Assembly (NCBI GenBank): GCA_041667115.1
Contig: JBAYFO010000033.1
Coordinates: forward strand, 1-38,955
Length of the DNA stretch: 38,955 bases
Direction of reading: 5' to 3'
Source of the DNA: UBA1563 sp041667115
GTDB lineage: Bacteria > Bacteroidota > Ignavibacteria > Ignavibacteriales > Ignavibacteriaceae
Below the pieces are notes generated by a model that worked only from the letters and a program-made list of their open reading frames with translations, was not told the origin of the DNA and did no database searches. The stretch's first letter is position 1, and every line of letters begins with the position of its first letter. A program made the translations under genes and the position numbers. Shown here piece after piece: positions 9,384-16,744 of the stretch.

Positions 9384-9411
9384 GTCGATCCTGAAAGCTT
9401 TCGGGATCGAC
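9384..9411. repeat. Palindrome 1 in the CheBR-KaiC gap
   Basis: GTCGATCC (9384-9391) pairs with GGATCGAC (9404-9411), and the interior GAAAG/CTTTC continues the stem, so almost the whole 28 bases fold on themselves with one G-T mismatch. It is the first of three hairpins in the 346-bp gap 9291-9636, which holds no gene that I can support. It looks like a dispersed palindromic (REP-like) element rather than a classical terminator because no T tract follows. Confidence 0.6.
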
Positions 9412-9442
9412 CAATAAAAGGGCGAACAGGAGGAAAAGAGAT

Positions 9443-9463
9443 GGGCGATTCAGAGAATCGCCC
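9443..9463. repeat. Palindrome 2 in the CheBR-KaiC gap
   Basis: GGGCGATTC (9443-9451) and GAATCGCCC (9455-9463) form a perfect 9-bp stem with a three-base loop. Sequences of this type (GGGCGATTC...GAATCGCCC followed by CTAC) are, from memory, frequent as dispersed intergenic repeats in many bacterial genomes. Confidence 0.6.
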
Positions 9464-9501
9464 TACGATTTTCATAATCTTGCGTAAGGTGATTTGCTAA
9501 A

Positions 9502-9521
9502 TTGAAACGTAACCGTTTCAA
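9502..9521 (-). terminator. Hairpin downstream of KaiC, possible terminator or processing site
   Basis: TTGAAACG (9502-9509) pairs perfectly with CGTTTCAA (9514-9521) with a four-base loop, 116 bp past the KaiC stop codon. On the minus strand the stem is followed by TTTAGC, a very short T run. It could attenuate transcription between KaiC and CheB-CheR; evidence is symmetry only. Confidence 0.35.
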
Positions 9522-9636
9522 AGTAAATTCATCTTATTTAAAACTAACCATTTAATCTTCTAAAAACAATCGGGTAAAAACTGAGATCATTTAAAACTTT
9601 TATGTTTTTCTTTTCCCTACTTAACTTATTTGACCT

Positions 9637-11373
9637 TTACTTTTGATTCTTTTCTTTTATAAGCTTCGGTTCAACATCCCCTGCCCTGCTCTTAGACATT
9701 TTTGCCTGGTCTTGAGAGAAGCGTTCATTAAGTGCTGTTTCAATTCCGATAATTTTAAGCGCTTCTGATTTTTCTGCTTCAAATTCAGATTGGAGTACCA
9801 CGATCTGAGCTTCCATTGCTTCACGCTTACGCTCTATGCCAAATTGTTTGCGCGCAATTTCTTGAAGACGTAATAATTGTACAGCTTCATCTTTTGTTTC
9901 TTGAGATAAGCGCGCCGAACCGGTCAGTACACCTTCCGGACCAACGTAAACGTCAAGCAATTCAATTCCGTTGTCGGTCAGTTTGAACTCCCGGATTTGA
10001 TTAGAGTGCGCCATTCCGCGAGATTTAAGTACATACAAACCTCTGTTCCGTTCGCCGCCAATTTCAATGTCGCGCAGAAGCAGCCAGGTATCTATCAATG
10101 ATGAAATGTAAACATCGGTACTTTCCATATTAGTTTCAGCAGAGGCAAGACTAGTAAAAAAGGCGGTGATCCTCTTCATCTTTAAAAAATCTACCAGGCG
10201 CACCAACATGGTATTTACTTCAGTTTGATTTTTTCCCATTACAAATGCATTGATAGGATCGAGGATAACGATGGAGGGATCAAATTTATTGATCAATTTG
10301 ATACTCGTGGTTAGATGATTTTCTAACCCATAGAGAGTTGGACGTGTAGCATGAAACTTCAGTAATCCTTTTTTCATCCAGGGTTCTAATTTTATTCCTA
10401 TTGAATTCATATTCCGTTCAATCTGATTAGGGGATTCTTCGAAAGTAAAAAAGAGAACCCGTTCCCCTCTTTTACACGCCGCTTCAACAAATTGCGCGGC
10501 AAGACTTGTTTTGCCTGTACCGGCTGTGCCGGATACAAGAACCGTACTACCGCGATAATAACCTTTCCCGGAAAGCATTGTATCAAGACGCGGAACACCC
10601 GTAGAAATTCTCTCATAGGATGAGTAGTAATCTAATCCTAAAGAAGTGACCGGAAGAACAGAAAAACCATCTTCATCAATAAGGAAAGGATACTCGTTCG
10701 TCCCGTGAGTTGAACCGCGATATTTTACAATGCGGAGTCTTCGAATAGATGATTGTTCTGTTACACGATGATCGAGAAGGATGACGCAATCGGAAACGTA
10801 CTCTTCAAGCCCCTGGCGTGTTAATGTATTATCACCTCGTTCTCCCGTGATTATTGCAGTAACGCCTTTCTTTTTCAACCAGCCGAATAACCGGCGCAAC
10901 TCTGTGCGCACAATAGTTGCGTTTGGCAGAACGGTAAAGAGTGATTCAATAGTATCCAGCACAACACGTTTAGCTCCGATGCTTTCAATTGCGTGATGGA
11001 TGCGGACAAACAAACCTTTCAAATCATATTCACCGGTTTGCTCGATTTCACCACGCTCAACGTCAATGTGCTCAAGCCAAATCTTTTTTTGCTCAACCAG
11101 ATTATCCAAGTCGAAACCTAATGAGGCAACATTTGCCGTTAGTTCTTTCGCAGTTTCCTCGAATGAAATAAATACACCCGGTTCCTTATAAACTGTAGCG
11201 CCGCGTACAAGAAACTCCATTGCAAAGAGAGTCTTTCCGCAACCCGCGCCTCCGCATACAAGCGTGGGTCTTCCCTTCGGTAATCCACCACCGGTGATCT
11301 CGTCAAATCCTTGAATACTCGTTGGGGCTTTTGGAAGAACTTTCCGTTGTGCTTGAACATCATTTTTTTTCAT
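9637..11373 (-). CDS. kaiC: KaiC-like double RecA-domain ATPase
   Basis: A 578-residue protein with two KaiC/RecA ATPase domains. Domain 1 has Walker A GGAGCGKT (41-48) and catalytic Glu pair E72-E73. Domain 2 has Walker A GTAGTGKT (282-289) and Glu pair E312-E313. The segment ISSLIDT (423-429) aligns with the cyanobacterial KaiC phosphorylation site ISTITDT, with Ser in place of the Thr, so autophosphorylation is possible. A C-terminal coiled coil (about 490-550) goes beyond the usual length of about 520 residues. KaiA and KaiB are absent from the window, so a circadian clock is not implied; KaiC homologues outside cyanobacteria are linked to stress and kinase signalling. It is the first gene after element copy 2 and precedes the CheB-CheR and kinase genes. 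Confidence 0.93.
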   Translation of the reverse strand: MKKNDVQAQRKVLPKAPTSIQGFDEITGGGLPKGRPTLVCGGAGCGKTLFAMEFLVRGATVYKEPGVFISFEETAKELTANVASLGFDLDNLVEQKKIWLEHIDVERGEIEQTGEYDLKGLFVRIHHAIESIGAKRVVLDTIESLFTVLPNATIVRTELRRLFGWLKKKGVTAIITGERGDNTLTRQGLEEYVSDCVILLDHRVTEQSSIRRLRIVKYRGSTHGTNEYPFLIDEDGFSVLPVTSLGLDYYSSYERISTGVPRLDTMLSGKGYYRGSTVLVSGTAGTGKTSLAAQFVEAACKRGERVLFFTFEESPNQIERNMNSIGIKLEPWMKKGLLKFHATRPTLYGLENHLTTSIKLINKFDPSIVILDPINAFVMGKNQTEVNTMLVRLVDFLKMKRITAFFTSLASAETNMESTDVYISSLIDTWLLLRDIEIGGERNRGLYVLKSRGMAHSNQIREFKLTDNGIELLDVYVGPEGVLTGSARLSQETKDEAVQLLRLQEIARKQFGIERKREAMEAQIVVLQSEFEAEKSEALKIIGIETALNERFSQDQAKMSKSRAGDVEPKLIKEKNQK

Positions 11374-11545
11374 ACTATTTTATCTCCGAATATGTCTATT
11401 CCTCTTCCGGGGAATAGAGTCTGTTATAAATAATTTCGCTTCACACCAAATGTTCATCTCTCACCCGGCAATGTAACTTATTAGAAAAGAGCTTTGTTTT
11501 TTTTTCAAAATCTCAATTAATTATAGATAAATACCTGACACAAAA

Positions 11546-11576
11546 AAATAGTCCAAAGGGATGAAAAAGGGATTAG
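11546..11576 (-). promoter_or_regulatory. Conserved regulatory element, copy 2
   Basis: On the plus strand: AAT, four bases, CAAAGGGATGAAAAA, GGGATTA. The right arm seen in other copies is replaced by a T run. It lies 172 bp upstream of the KaiC start and 32 bp past the stop codon of the GT-C glycosyltransferase, at a natural transcription-unit boundary. A weaker match than copies 3, 5, 6 and 7. Confidence 0.68.
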
Positions 11577-11608
11577 TTTTTTTTGATGCTAAATTTCAAT
11601 GCACTCCT

Positions 11609-13243
11609 TCATCTAATTGAAAAAGTATAAATTTTACCGTCTTTCAGAGATGCGATTTCATTCATCTTGATATTTTTTTGCAACTCATCAATTGTAAAAA
11701 GATAATTGCGATTAGAATTATTAAACCAAACGAGACAGACGTTTTCCCCATTCAGCCACCCCTGTTTAAGGTTTTCCTTAATGCTAAAAAGTTGAGGAGA
11801 GTTATAAAATGTTTTGGCGGGACTACACTTGGTCGTTAAATTTGTTTGAAGATAGACGGCTTCAGGTTCATTGCTATAAAATGTAAAACTTTTTCCCAGT
11901 TGCTTTTGCCGGTTAAGATATTCAAGAGTTTCGCTCTTCCTCCACAAATCGGAGTTGAATCCCCATCCGGCTTGATCGATGTACTGTTCCGCAATTTGCA
12001 TTGTGTTCGTAGCCGGATAGCTCATCAAAAGAGTAATGCCAATAACAAAGAATAAAGTTATTGACTTCAAACGAGTGATCTCTACTAACCTTCTGAGAAT
12101 TTTATCAGTGATAAAAAACAAAGTGAAAATTACCGGGATATAGATTGGAGAAAGTAATCTATCGGAAATTTTGTCATACGCCGTGGTGGTAGATGAAACA
12201 AGAATGACTGCTGAATACAATACCACAAACATGAGACTTGGACCAATGAGATTTATAACATCTCTGTTCCAAGATTTTTGTTTCGATGATTTGAATAAAA
12301 TCCAGATTGCAAAAACCAGAAAAATTAAAATGAAAGAGATCACAATCGAATTAAACGGCAAATACCAGGGGGAAACAGTGTTGTAGAAAAATGTAAAATT
12401 CTCCAGGAGAGTATAGGATGAGGCGGCTCTCAGCCCAACAAGGGTTCCCGAAATAAAATAATTCCTAATTACCCAAACAGAGATTGGTAAAACAGAAATA
12501 AGTAAGAAGATAACTGCATGCCAAAATATTTCTTTCTTCGTATTTCTTGTTAAAAAAAAGATGCTCAGTACCCCTAGTAAAATCATAACAATTCCGGTGT
12601 AACGGGTTAAACAAGCTAAAGCCGCCGAGATGGAGAAAACAAAAAAGGAAATAAAATCCCGCTTAGCCTGATATGTTCCAAAACTATAAAGGAATAAAAG
12701 GAGGAGAAAAATAAAAAGGAGTTCAGACAGCGCCATCAATGATGCTTGAACAAGTGCATAGGAAATCAGAACCGATACTGTCCCCAGAAGTATTAGCACA
12801 AATGACTTCAAATATCTAAGCAATAACAATCCGGACAAATTAATGATGAGCCCAAAAAGAAAAGCATTTAAATAACCCGCCGCCATTTGTGGGTCTACTG
12901 AAGTTATATTTTTTATCACAGCCAAAATAATAGAATAGAGAGGAGGTTGAACAACTAAATGCAAGCCGTTATAGGTAAGAAAACCGTTGCCCTCAGCTAA
13001 ATTTCTTGCCGCCGAAATATAAGCTGCCGAATCGGGTGTTAGCCCGGCGCCGTACCGGCTTGTAAGGAATAAGATAATACCTGCCCCGGTGAATCCTAAG
13101 AATCCAATAACTAGTAGCTTAAAGAGAGTTCTGTATTTTACTTGTATTCCAAAATGGATCAGTTCCAAACCATCTCTCTTTTTTAGATTTAAACGTGAAA
13201 CTCTCTCAGAAGAGATGTCTAAATATTTTTCTGATGTATTCAA
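11609..13243 (-). CDS. GT-C type membrane glycosyltransferase (dolichyl-P-mannose/ArnT-like fold)
   Basis: A 544-residue integral membrane protein with a short cytoplasmic N-terminus, about eleven hydrophobic segments from residue 35 onward, and a soluble C-terminal domain (about 430-544). The first external loop carries GLTPDSAAYISAARNLAEG, where the Asp matches the catalytic acidic residue that GT39/ArnT-type enzymes hold in this loop. Such enzymes move a sugar from a polyprenyl-phosphate donor to protein, lipid or glycan outside the membrane; the acceptor cannot be told. It starts 40 bp after the eRF1-like gene, so it may be the last gene of the long group led by element copy 3, and element copy 2 follows its stop. 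Confidence 0.8.
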   Translation of the reverse strand: MNTSEKYLDISSERVSRLNLKKRDGLELIHFGIQVKYRTLFKLLVIGFLGFTGAGIILFLTSRYGAGLTPDSAAYISAARNLAEGNGFLTYNGLHLVVQPPLYSIILAVIKNITSVDPQMAAGYLNAFLFGLIINLSGLLLLRYLKSFVLILLGTVSVLISYALVQASLMALSELLFIFLLLLFLYSFGTYQAKRDFISFFVFSISAALACLTRYTGIVMILLGVLSIFFLTRNTKKEIFWHAVIFLLISVLPISVWVIRNYFISGTLVGLRAASSYTLLENFTFFYNTVSPWYLPFNSIVISFILIFLVFAIWILFKSSKQKSWNRDVINLIGPSLMFVVLYSAVILVSSTTTAYDKISDRLLSPIYIPVIFTLFFITDKILRRLVEITRLKSITLFFVIGITLLMSYPATNTMQIAEQYIDQAGWGFNSDLWRKSETLEYLNRQKQLGKSFTFYSNEPEAVYLQTNLTTKCSPAKTFYNSPQLFSIKENLKQGWLNGENVCLVWFNNSNRNYLFTIDELQKNIKMNEIASLKDGKIYTFSIR

Positions 13244-13283
13244 CTATTGCCCATTGTATGTTTGCGATAAAATCCAGTGAAAT

Positions 13284-13664
13284 CTAATTCGAATAATATC
13301 CTCTTACTTTTGCCGCAATCTGCGGATCGGTCATCTTGTCGGCTGTTTCGATATTTACCACATGTCCATTTTGCTTTCCAGCTTCAAGGCGTTTTTTGAA
13401 TTCAATTTTCGCCTCCCCGGGACCAATGATTAGAATAGATTCTGCATCTCTAATCATCGTAATCACCTCATCGTAGTATTTGTTGAGGTGATTAGTAAAT
13501 CGTCTATCGCGAATGTCTTCTTCAGTGGTTTTTTGAGCCCCACCTGAAAACCGAACATGTTCCTCCATGTCTGATGGGATTGATTTAATTTCTTCCAGAT
13601 CCCCTGTGATACTTACGATAACTGCTTTAGTATGATCTATCCACAAACCTATTTTTCGTTTCAT
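13284..13664 (-). CDS. Small eRF1-like (baeRF-type) protein of unknown function
   Basis: A 126-residue soluble protein starting MKRKIGLWIDHTKAVIVSI. The ATG at 13664 is chosen because GAAGGAGC stands 7-8 bases upstream; the frame is open 34 codons further, but that part overlaps the upstream gene and reads as non-coding. The pattern (WIDHTKAVIV, a central basic DRRFTNHLNKYYDEV, then ILIIGPGEAKIEFKKRLE) resembles short bacterial proteins annotated as eRF1-domain-like or translational machinery proteins, which are common in stress gene clusters. The GPGEAK loop is reminiscent of the nucleic-acid-facing part of eRF1 domain 3. The family assignment is from memory and moderate; the role, perhaps ribosome-linked, is inference. 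Confidence 0.78.
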   Translation of the reverse strand: MKRKIGLWIDHTKAVIVSITGDLEEIKSIPSDMEEHVRFSGGAQKTTEEDIRDRRFTNHLNKYYDEVITMIRDAESILIIGPGEAKIEFKKRLEAGKQNGHVVNIETADKMTDPQIAAKVRGYYSN

Positions 13665-13737
13665 TTTAGCTCCTTCAATTTTAAAGTTATTGAATGTTTT
13701 TTCCATGTTTATCAATTCAGTTTTTATTAAGTCCGGA

Positions 13738-13953
13738 CTATTTCTTTTTCCCGGATAAAAAAACAACCCCGCCGATTACCATAATACCTATCCCGATAAA
13801 GGGTGACCAACTTGCCGAATGTTCTTTGTCCCTTGTTATTTGGACACTGCCAATGTCCGCTATTTTTTCTTTTGTTACATAATTAAATCCGGTATAGAGT
13901 GTCATCACCAAACCTATTACGGTTATAACTAGACCTATTGTTTTTACGTTCAT
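13738..13953 (-). CDS. Small two-helix membrane protein (DUF3185-like)
   Basis: A 71-residue protein with two membrane segments (about 5-24 and 49-67) joined by a polar loop, ending in GKKK on the cytoplasmic side. The second helix is Gly/Ile rich (IGIGIMVIGGVVFL). It resembles small DUF3185-type membrane proteins found in stress loci, but similarity among such short proteins is weak evidence. It lies 73 bp upstream of the eRF1-like gene. Confidence 0.7.
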   Translation of the reverse strand: MNVKTIGLVITVIGLVMTLYTGFNYVTKEKIADIGSVQITRDKEHSASWSPFIGIGIMVIGGVVFLSGKKK

Positions 13954-14141
13954 GTTTGCGATCTTTTCTTGATTAGTTTAATAAATAATTCCGTTTCCAT
14001 TTTCTCTTTAAAATTTATAAAGCCGATCTTCTCCTGAATGTTCCCGTTAATTCATTCACTAACAGTATTGAGTTTCTATCATTGCGTTGAGTTTGTCGGA
14101 TCAATCTTAGTCCTGTAAGAGCAGAATCAACACATACTTCA

Positions 14142-14360
14142 TCAATTAAATTTTGTCTTTAGTACTTTTTGGGCTTCTTCTACTTGAGTGCTTGAAACCA
14201 TCAGCAGAACTCCATCATCCTGCGTTAGGAATGGTAAAAATATTCCGCCGACTTGTTTAAGTATGGTAGCGTTTATGCCTGCTTCGCGGAGATCGCTTTG
14301 GGCAATGATGGCATATAACTCATTTTCAAAAATTCCAATCACTATTCTATTGTCATTCAT
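14142..14360 (-). CDS. DUF2007-like small signal-transducing protein
   Basis: A 72-residue soluble protein. The pattern VIGIFENELYAIIAQSDLREAGI, a loop with two Gly, a hydrophobic strand (GVLLMVSS) and a final helix (VEEAQKVLK) fits the DUF2007/putative prokaryotic signal-transducing fold, a ferredoxin-like domain of unknown role. It starts 5 bp after the stop of the preceding gene, so the two are co-transcribed. A gap of 188 bp to the next gene (13954-14141) holds no supported feature. Confidence 0.75.
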   Translation of the reverse strand: MNDNRIVIGIFENELYAIIAQSDLREAGINATILKQVGGIFLPFLTQDDGVLLMVSSTQVEEAQKVLKTKFN

Positions 14361-14365
14361 GATAA

Positions 14366-14701
14366 TTAAATTCCCATGTTCGCTAATGTATTTGCAATGT
14401 AATTCACATTTTCTACTAACTGCGGGTGGGATACTTCAAAACCTTTCACCGAAGCCGCCAAACCATCAACAGCAAGTTTTAGAAGCGCCGGATTTTTCTC
14501 TTGCCGCATTGCTTCATGTGTTGAGCGCTCCATGAAACCGGCAATACTTTCAGCGTGTTCGGTTTGCGTTTCCGAAAACTTTGTCATTTCCGGTTTTAAT
14601 GTTGCCAACAAATTCAGCAACTCAGTTTTGTTTTTGTCAGTGAGAGAAGGGTTTGCTCGAATCTTCTCTTCAATTTTTTCAATTGTATTTTGTACCATCA
14701 T
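14366..14701 (-). CDS. Small helical protein (DUF4404-like)
   Basis: A 111-residue soluble, almost fully helical protein. I place the start at the ATG at 14701 (another is at 14698) because AAAGG stands just upstream; an earlier in-frame ATG at 14713 overlaps the upstream gene by 11 bp. The sequence (ENIRANPSL-type helix, then LLNLLATLKPEM and a C-terminal SHPQLVENVNYIANTLANMGI) resembles the DUF4404 family of helical-hairpin proteins. No catalytic motif is seen. Stop and start codons of the upstream lipoprotein and this gene nearly touch, which suggests translational coupling. Confidence 0.72.
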   Translation of the reverse strand: MMVQNTIEKIEEKIRANPSLTDKNKTELLNLLATLKPEMTKFSETQTEHAESIAGFMERSTHEAMRQEKNPALLKLAVDGLAASVKGFEVSHPQLVENVNYIANTLANMGI

Positions 14702-14702
14702 T

Positions 14703-15338
14703 TTACCTTTCACGTTTAATTATAGCATTCCGTGTTAATTCCGGTGTTACAAGATTTGCGATATCATTTTGAACGGCTTCCAATGAATTTCGTTCGGGAA
14801 AGTTACTCGTACCGCTCCAGATCATTCGTTCTTCGTTACCTATCACCCAAACATCTATTGCACGGTGGTCGATGCTTTGAGATTCAACATATCCCGGATG
14901 TTGAAGGTTATGGTAATAGACGTCATATTTTTTTTGATAAATATTATATCGTAATACTTGTTCCGTTTTAATAATACTCTCCTCAAAGTGTGTTTCCGTT
15001 TTTTCGTGAAGAAGATGAGTCACTAAGATTCCATCGAAACCTTCTTTTCTAACGGTCTCAACAACTTGATTTGCATCCAAAAATGCATCCGGGAATAAAG
15101 GGTAAGATGATGTGGCGTTAACACCATGCTTTGAAAGCTCACTAACAAAAGCATCTTCCCAAATTCGCCTTTGAATGGAATCTTTGATTATTGCAATAAC
15201 CATAATTTTCTGCAAAGGAGATTTATGATATGAAGGATCATTCCACACATCTACAAGTGCGAAAGAAGAACAGCCTTCCATCAAGATCATTAAGGAACAC
15301 AACACCGACGACACGATATATTTTTTACGCAGTTTCAT
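14703..15338 (-). CDS. Lipoprotein of unknown function
   Basis: A 211-residue protein with a basic N-terminus (MKLRKKY), a hydrophobic stretch and a Cys at position 23 (ILMEGC), so it is probably a lipoprotein although Glu before Gly-Cys is unusual. The mature part starts SSFALVDVWNDPSY and is followed by a strand-helix domain (KIMVIAIIKDSIQRRIWEDAFVSEL...), a pattern reminiscent of lipoproteins annotated DUF4136 or as stress-induced surface proteins. No enzyme motif is visible. Its ATG overlaps the stop codon of a possible 36-codon frame from 15445. Confidence 0.75.
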   Translation of the reverse strand: MKLRKKYIVSSVLCSLMILMEGCSSFALVDVWNDPSYHKSPLQKIMVIAIIKDSIQRRIWEDAFVSELSKHGVNATSSYPLFPDAFLDANQVVETVRKEGFDGILVTHLLHEKTETHFEESIIKTEQVLRYNIYQKKYDVYYHNLQHPGYVESQSIDHRAIDVWVIGNEERMIWSGTSNFPERNSLEAVQNDIANLVTPELTRNAIIKRER

Positions 15339-15445
15339 TGTACTCTTGTCATTAGATCATTATTTTCTATTAAAACAGTTAGTGGATTTTTCCAATCTTT
15401 CAATTCTTTTTCCGATTTGTTCCGCTTTTTATCTAACTCAATCAA
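15335..15445 (-). CDS. Possible 36-residue peptide between alcohol dehydrogenase and lipoprotein
   Basis: A short frame starts with TTG at 15445, overlapping the dehydrogenase TGA (TTGA), and ends TGA overlapping the ATG of the lipoprotein (ATGA). The product reads IELDKKRNKSEKELKDWKN and continues amphipathic and charged. The double stop/start overlap is the pattern of a translationally coupled gene, and the composition looks protein-like. There is no ATG, no clear ribosome binding site and no recognised family, so it may also be chance. Confidence 0.3.
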   Translation of the reverse strand: MIELDKKRNKSEKELKDWKNPLTVLIENNDLMTRVQ

Positions 15446-16470
15446 TTTGTAAGTATTACCTTAAGCGCATTTTCTTTTGCCGCATTCCCAAAGGTGTCGT
15501 ACGCTTTCATTATCTCATTCAACGCAAACCGATGGGTGATCAGTTTTTCAGGTTGTACCTTCCCCGAAAGTACTGTCTTTAACAACATTGGAATTGTTAC
15601 CGTATCAACGAGACGTGTTGTAATCGTGATAGTTTTCGACCATAACTTTTCAAGATGTAACTCGACACTTTTGCCGTGTACACCAATGTTGGCTATATGT
15701 CCACCCGCCGCAACAATAGCTTGGCAGATATCAAACGTAGCCGATATCCCAACAGCTTCGATAGCAACATCAACCCCTTTACCGTTTGTCAATTTCATTA
15801 TTTCATCAACAGCATTTTTAGAAACAAGCTTTGTTGCTCCAAACGTTTTCGCCACACTTAACCGATTTTCATCTAAGTCGACCATAATGATCTCAGCGGG
15901 TGAATAGAATTGTGCTGTTAGGAGCGCTGCAAGACCAATTGGTCCGGCTCCAACAATTGCGACCGTATCTCCCGGTTTAACTTCGCCTTTAAGAACTCCA
16001 CACTCAAAACCTGTCGGTAAAATATCACTCAACATTACAATCGCTTCTTCATCAACACCATCCGGAATATGATAAAGGCTTGTATCCGCGTGAGGGATTC
16101 TCACAAATTCAGCTTGAGTTCCATCAATCAAATGACCGAGAATCCAACCGCCGGTTTCGCAATGAGCATACATTCCCTTTTTGCACGCATCACAAATTCC
16201 GCAGGATGAGATACATGAGATTAGAACCTTATCAGCTGCTTTAAAATTTAGAACAGCCGATCCAACCTCCTCAACAACTCCTACTCCTTCATGTCCAAGT
16301 ATAAGTCCATCAATCACTTCGGGAACATCTCCTTTCATAATGTGAAGATCGGTTCCGCATATAGTTGTTTTTGTTATTCTGATAATTGCATCGGAAGAAT
16401 TCTTAATTGTGGGTTTAGGTTTTTCTTCCCATCCTCGTTTATTTGGTCCATGATATACTAATGCTTTCAT
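15442..16470 (-). CDS. Zinc-dependent alcohol dehydrogenase, MDR family
   Basis: A 342-residue medium-chain dehydrogenase. Catalytic zinc ligands are C38, H60-E61 (GHEGVG) and a distal Cys/Glu region; the structural zinc is held by C90, C93, C96 and C104. The NAD(P)-binding Rossmann motif is VAIVGAGPIGLAAL (about 170-183), followed by VDLDENRL with the Asp that favours NAD. Full length for the family. It could reduce aldehydes to alcohols with NADH. A pyruvate decarboxylase-type gene lies 19 kb away in the same block, so together they could make ethanol or a longer alcohol; that link is inference. It follows the small Met-rich membrane protein at 42 bp. Confidence 0.93.
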   Translation of the reverse strand: MKALVYHGPNKRGWEEKPKPTIKNSSDAIIRITKTTICGTDLHIMKGDVPEVIDGLILGHEGVGVVEEVGSAVLNFKAADKVLISCISSCGICDACKKGMYAHCETGGWILGHLIDGTQAEFVRIPHADTSLYHIPDGVDEEAIVMLSDILPTGFECGVLKGEVKPGDTVAIVGAGPIGLAALLTAQFYSPAEIIMVDLDENRLSVAKTFGATKLVSKNAVDEIMKLTNGKGVDVAIEAVGISATFDICQAIVAAGGHIANIGVHGKSVELHLEKLWSKTITITTRLVDTVTIPMLLKTVLSGKVQPEKLITHRFALNEIMKAYDTFGNAAKENALKVILTN

Positions 16471-16511
16471 TACTTTCCTTTTTTTGATGAAAATGAACTC
16501 TATTTACTTAA

Positions 16512-16730
16512 TTATTCTTTTTTTGAAAATATCACCCAACCCAGTAAAACACTAAGAAGTAAAGCAACTAAGGTTGGCATCCACATCCAACTGATGTTGT
16601 TCATCATTCCGTTTTTGTTCAGATTGCTGCTCATCATTGTCATTGTAATAGCTCCACCGCAAGAGAGGAGGAAAACTATTACCACAATAATAAACGAAAG
16701 AACAAGGGGCGTATTGGTTTTGGTATTCAT
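16512..16730 (-). CDS. Small Met-rich membrane protein, paralogue A
   Basis: A 72-residue protein with membrane segments at about 9-30 and 50-68. The loop between them is rich in Met, Ser and Asn (TMTMMSSNLNKNGMMNN), followed by a Trp-rich stretch (WMWMPTLVALLL) and a cytoplasmic KKE end. It has the same architecture and C-terminal pattern (PT-x-V-x-LLL, GW-x-x-F-x-KK) as the protein at 38210-38428, so the two are paralogues in the same block. Met-rich external loops can bind copper or silver, but no function is established here. It starts 14 bp after the GH130 gene. Confidence 0.78.
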   Translation of the reverse strand: MNTKTNTPLVLSFIIVVIVFLLSCGGAITMTMMSSNLNKNGMMNNISWMWMPTLVALLLSVLLGWVIFSKKE

Positions 16731-16744
16731 GATAATCCTTTCTT

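Noticed and set aside
9637..11373. KaiC as evidence for a circadian clock
   Set aside because: KaiA and KaiB are absent from the window, and KaiC homologues are common outside clocks.
13665..13766. N-terminal extension of the eRF1-like protein
   Set aside because: The extension overlaps the upstream gene and a GGAG site stands just before the ATG at 13664.
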